From NCBI GenBank assembly GCA_029240775.1, contig JARDZQ010000154.1, positions 1 to 5,424 of the forward strand: a DNA stretch of 5,424 nt, in the 5' to 3' direction. The translations under genes were made by a program, and so were the position numbers. The first letter of the stretch is position 1, and each line of letters begins with the position of its first letter. A model generated the notes under the pieces. That model made no database searches and was not told the origin of the DNA. It saw nothing but the letters and a program-made list of their open reading frames with translations. Below, in pieces: positions 4,822 to 5,424 of this stretch. Origin of the DNA: Rubrobacteraceae bacterium. Its GTDB lineage: Bacteria; Actinomycetota; Rubrobacteria; Rubrobacterales; Rubrobacteraceae.

Positions 4822-5424
4822 CTAGGCCGGAGGCTTGTAACCCGGCAGGTACTTGACGTTGCGCTGCTCTCTCTGCTTTTGCAGCCAGGTCGTGAACTCC
4901 TGGGCCTGCGCGTCGGTGGTGAGCTGCTCTCTGATCTGTGCCTCGACCTCCGAGAGGGGCTGGGTGGCCTCCTCCCGCACATCGGTAACCTCGATAACGT
5001 GGTAGCCGAACTCGGTCTCTACCGGGCCGACGATCTCGCCCTGCTCGGCGCCAAAGACGGCCTCCTCGAAGTTGGGGACGGTCTCGCCCCTGCCGATGCA
5101 TCCGAGGTCCCCACCCTGCTCGGCGCTACCGGGGTCCTGGGAGAACTCCTTGGCAAGCTGCGCGAAGTCTCCGCCATCTTCAAGCTGCTTCTTGACCTCC
5201 TCGGCCTTCTTCTTCTGATCCTTGTTGAAGAGGATGTGCCGCGTGCAGCGGGACTCTGGCGTCGTGAACTGGGCAGCTTTGTTCTCCTCGTAGAACCGCT
5301 CGACCTCTTCCTGCGACGGACTGGCGCCGCCGGTCACCCGCTCCTGGACTTCCTGGACGGGGAGTTGCTCCCTCAGCTGCTCCCTCAGCTCCTCCTCCGT
5401 CAGCCCGGCCTGCTGAAGCGCCCC
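4822..5424 (-). CDS. SurA/PrsA-like parvulin peptidyl-prolyl cis-trans isomerase, N-terminus cut by window
   Basis: This is an extracytoplasmic folding factor that isomerises proline peptide bonds in secreted proteins. The frame is open to the right edge, giving 200 visible residues. The signal peptide or lipoprotein signal and most of the N-terminal chaperone domain are missing. A GTG at 5337 lies inside the continuous frame and is not a convincing start. Visible residues 1-50 continue a charged SurA-N-type helical region (GLTEEELREQL). The parvulin domain covers about 58-150: RHILF with His63, DFAQLAKEFSQDPGSA with Asp97 at the position of the Pin1 catalytic Cys, GGDLGCIGRG, FEEAVF, PVETEFGYHVIEV with His142. 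The helical C-terminus returns to the N-terminal domain in this fold. Cys60 and Cys109 are the only cysteines seen and could form a disulfide. Family is secure; the exact name (surA, prsA) is open. Confidence 0.93.
   Translation of the reverse strand, partial: GALQQAGLTEEELREQLREQLPVQEVQERVTGGASPSQEEVERFYEENKAAQFTTPESRCTRHILFNKDQKKKAEEVKKQLEDGGDFAQLAKEFSQDPGSAEQGGDLGCIGRGETVPNFEEAVFGAEQGEIVGPVETEFGYHVIEVTDVREEATQPLSEVEAQIREQLTTDAQAQEFTTWLQKQREQRNVKYLPGYKPPA

Noticed and set aside
4022..4825. 267-codon open frame on the + strand antisense to eno and the intergenic region
   Set aside because: It is antisense to a textbook enolase, compositionally biased, and resembles no known family.
5335..5337. 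GTG as the start of the isomerase gene
   Set aside because: The frame stays open for 29 more codons to the window edge with SurA-N-like sequence, so the gene continues to the right.

Overview
The window looks like the chromosome of a high-GC Gram-positive bacterium of the phylum Actinomycetota. The main evidence is a DUF501 gene next to a DivIC/FtsB-type division gene downstream of enolase, a block conserved in that phylum. Pyruvate kinase placed directly after enolase, and the general look of the proteins, make me suspect a deep-branching lineage such as Rubrobacter. That genus call is inference from memory and was not tested.

Layout. Positions 1-823 hold the last three quarters or so of a tyrosine integrase gene (+ strand, 5' end cut by the window). 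A hairpin terminator follows, then the 3' end of a tRNA-Leu(UAA) gene on the - strand (922-1005). An integrase whose gene abuts a tRNA 3' end is the usual arrangement at one end of an integrated phage, plasmid or ICE, so the sequence left of about 922 is probably the right end of a mobile element whose bulk lies outside the window.

From the tRNA rightward everything is on the - strand. In transcription order, from the right edge leftward, the genes are: a secreted SurA/PrsA-type peptidyl-prolyl isomerase (N-terminus cut by the window), a 206-bp structured intergenic region, enolase, pyruvate kinase, a DivIC/FtsB-like septum protein, a DUF501 protein, and tRNA-Leu(UAA). Enolase and pyruvate kinase catalyse the last two steps of glycolysis (2-phosphoglycerate to PEP to pyruvate). 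Their genes are 2 nt apart and almost certainly co-translated. The septum gene starts 16 nt after pyk, with its Shine-Dalgarno sequence overlapping the pyk stop codon. The tRNA has its own extended -10 promoter embedded at the end of the DUF501 gene.

Most of the window is housekeeping sequence and I see no defence or other exotic multi-gene system. The points most worth a second look are the element at the tRNA-Leu(UAA) gene, a rare TTA codon in enolase that this tRNA would decode, and the eno leader. That leader carries inverted arrays of GCTGA heptads and two helices that cannot easily form together.
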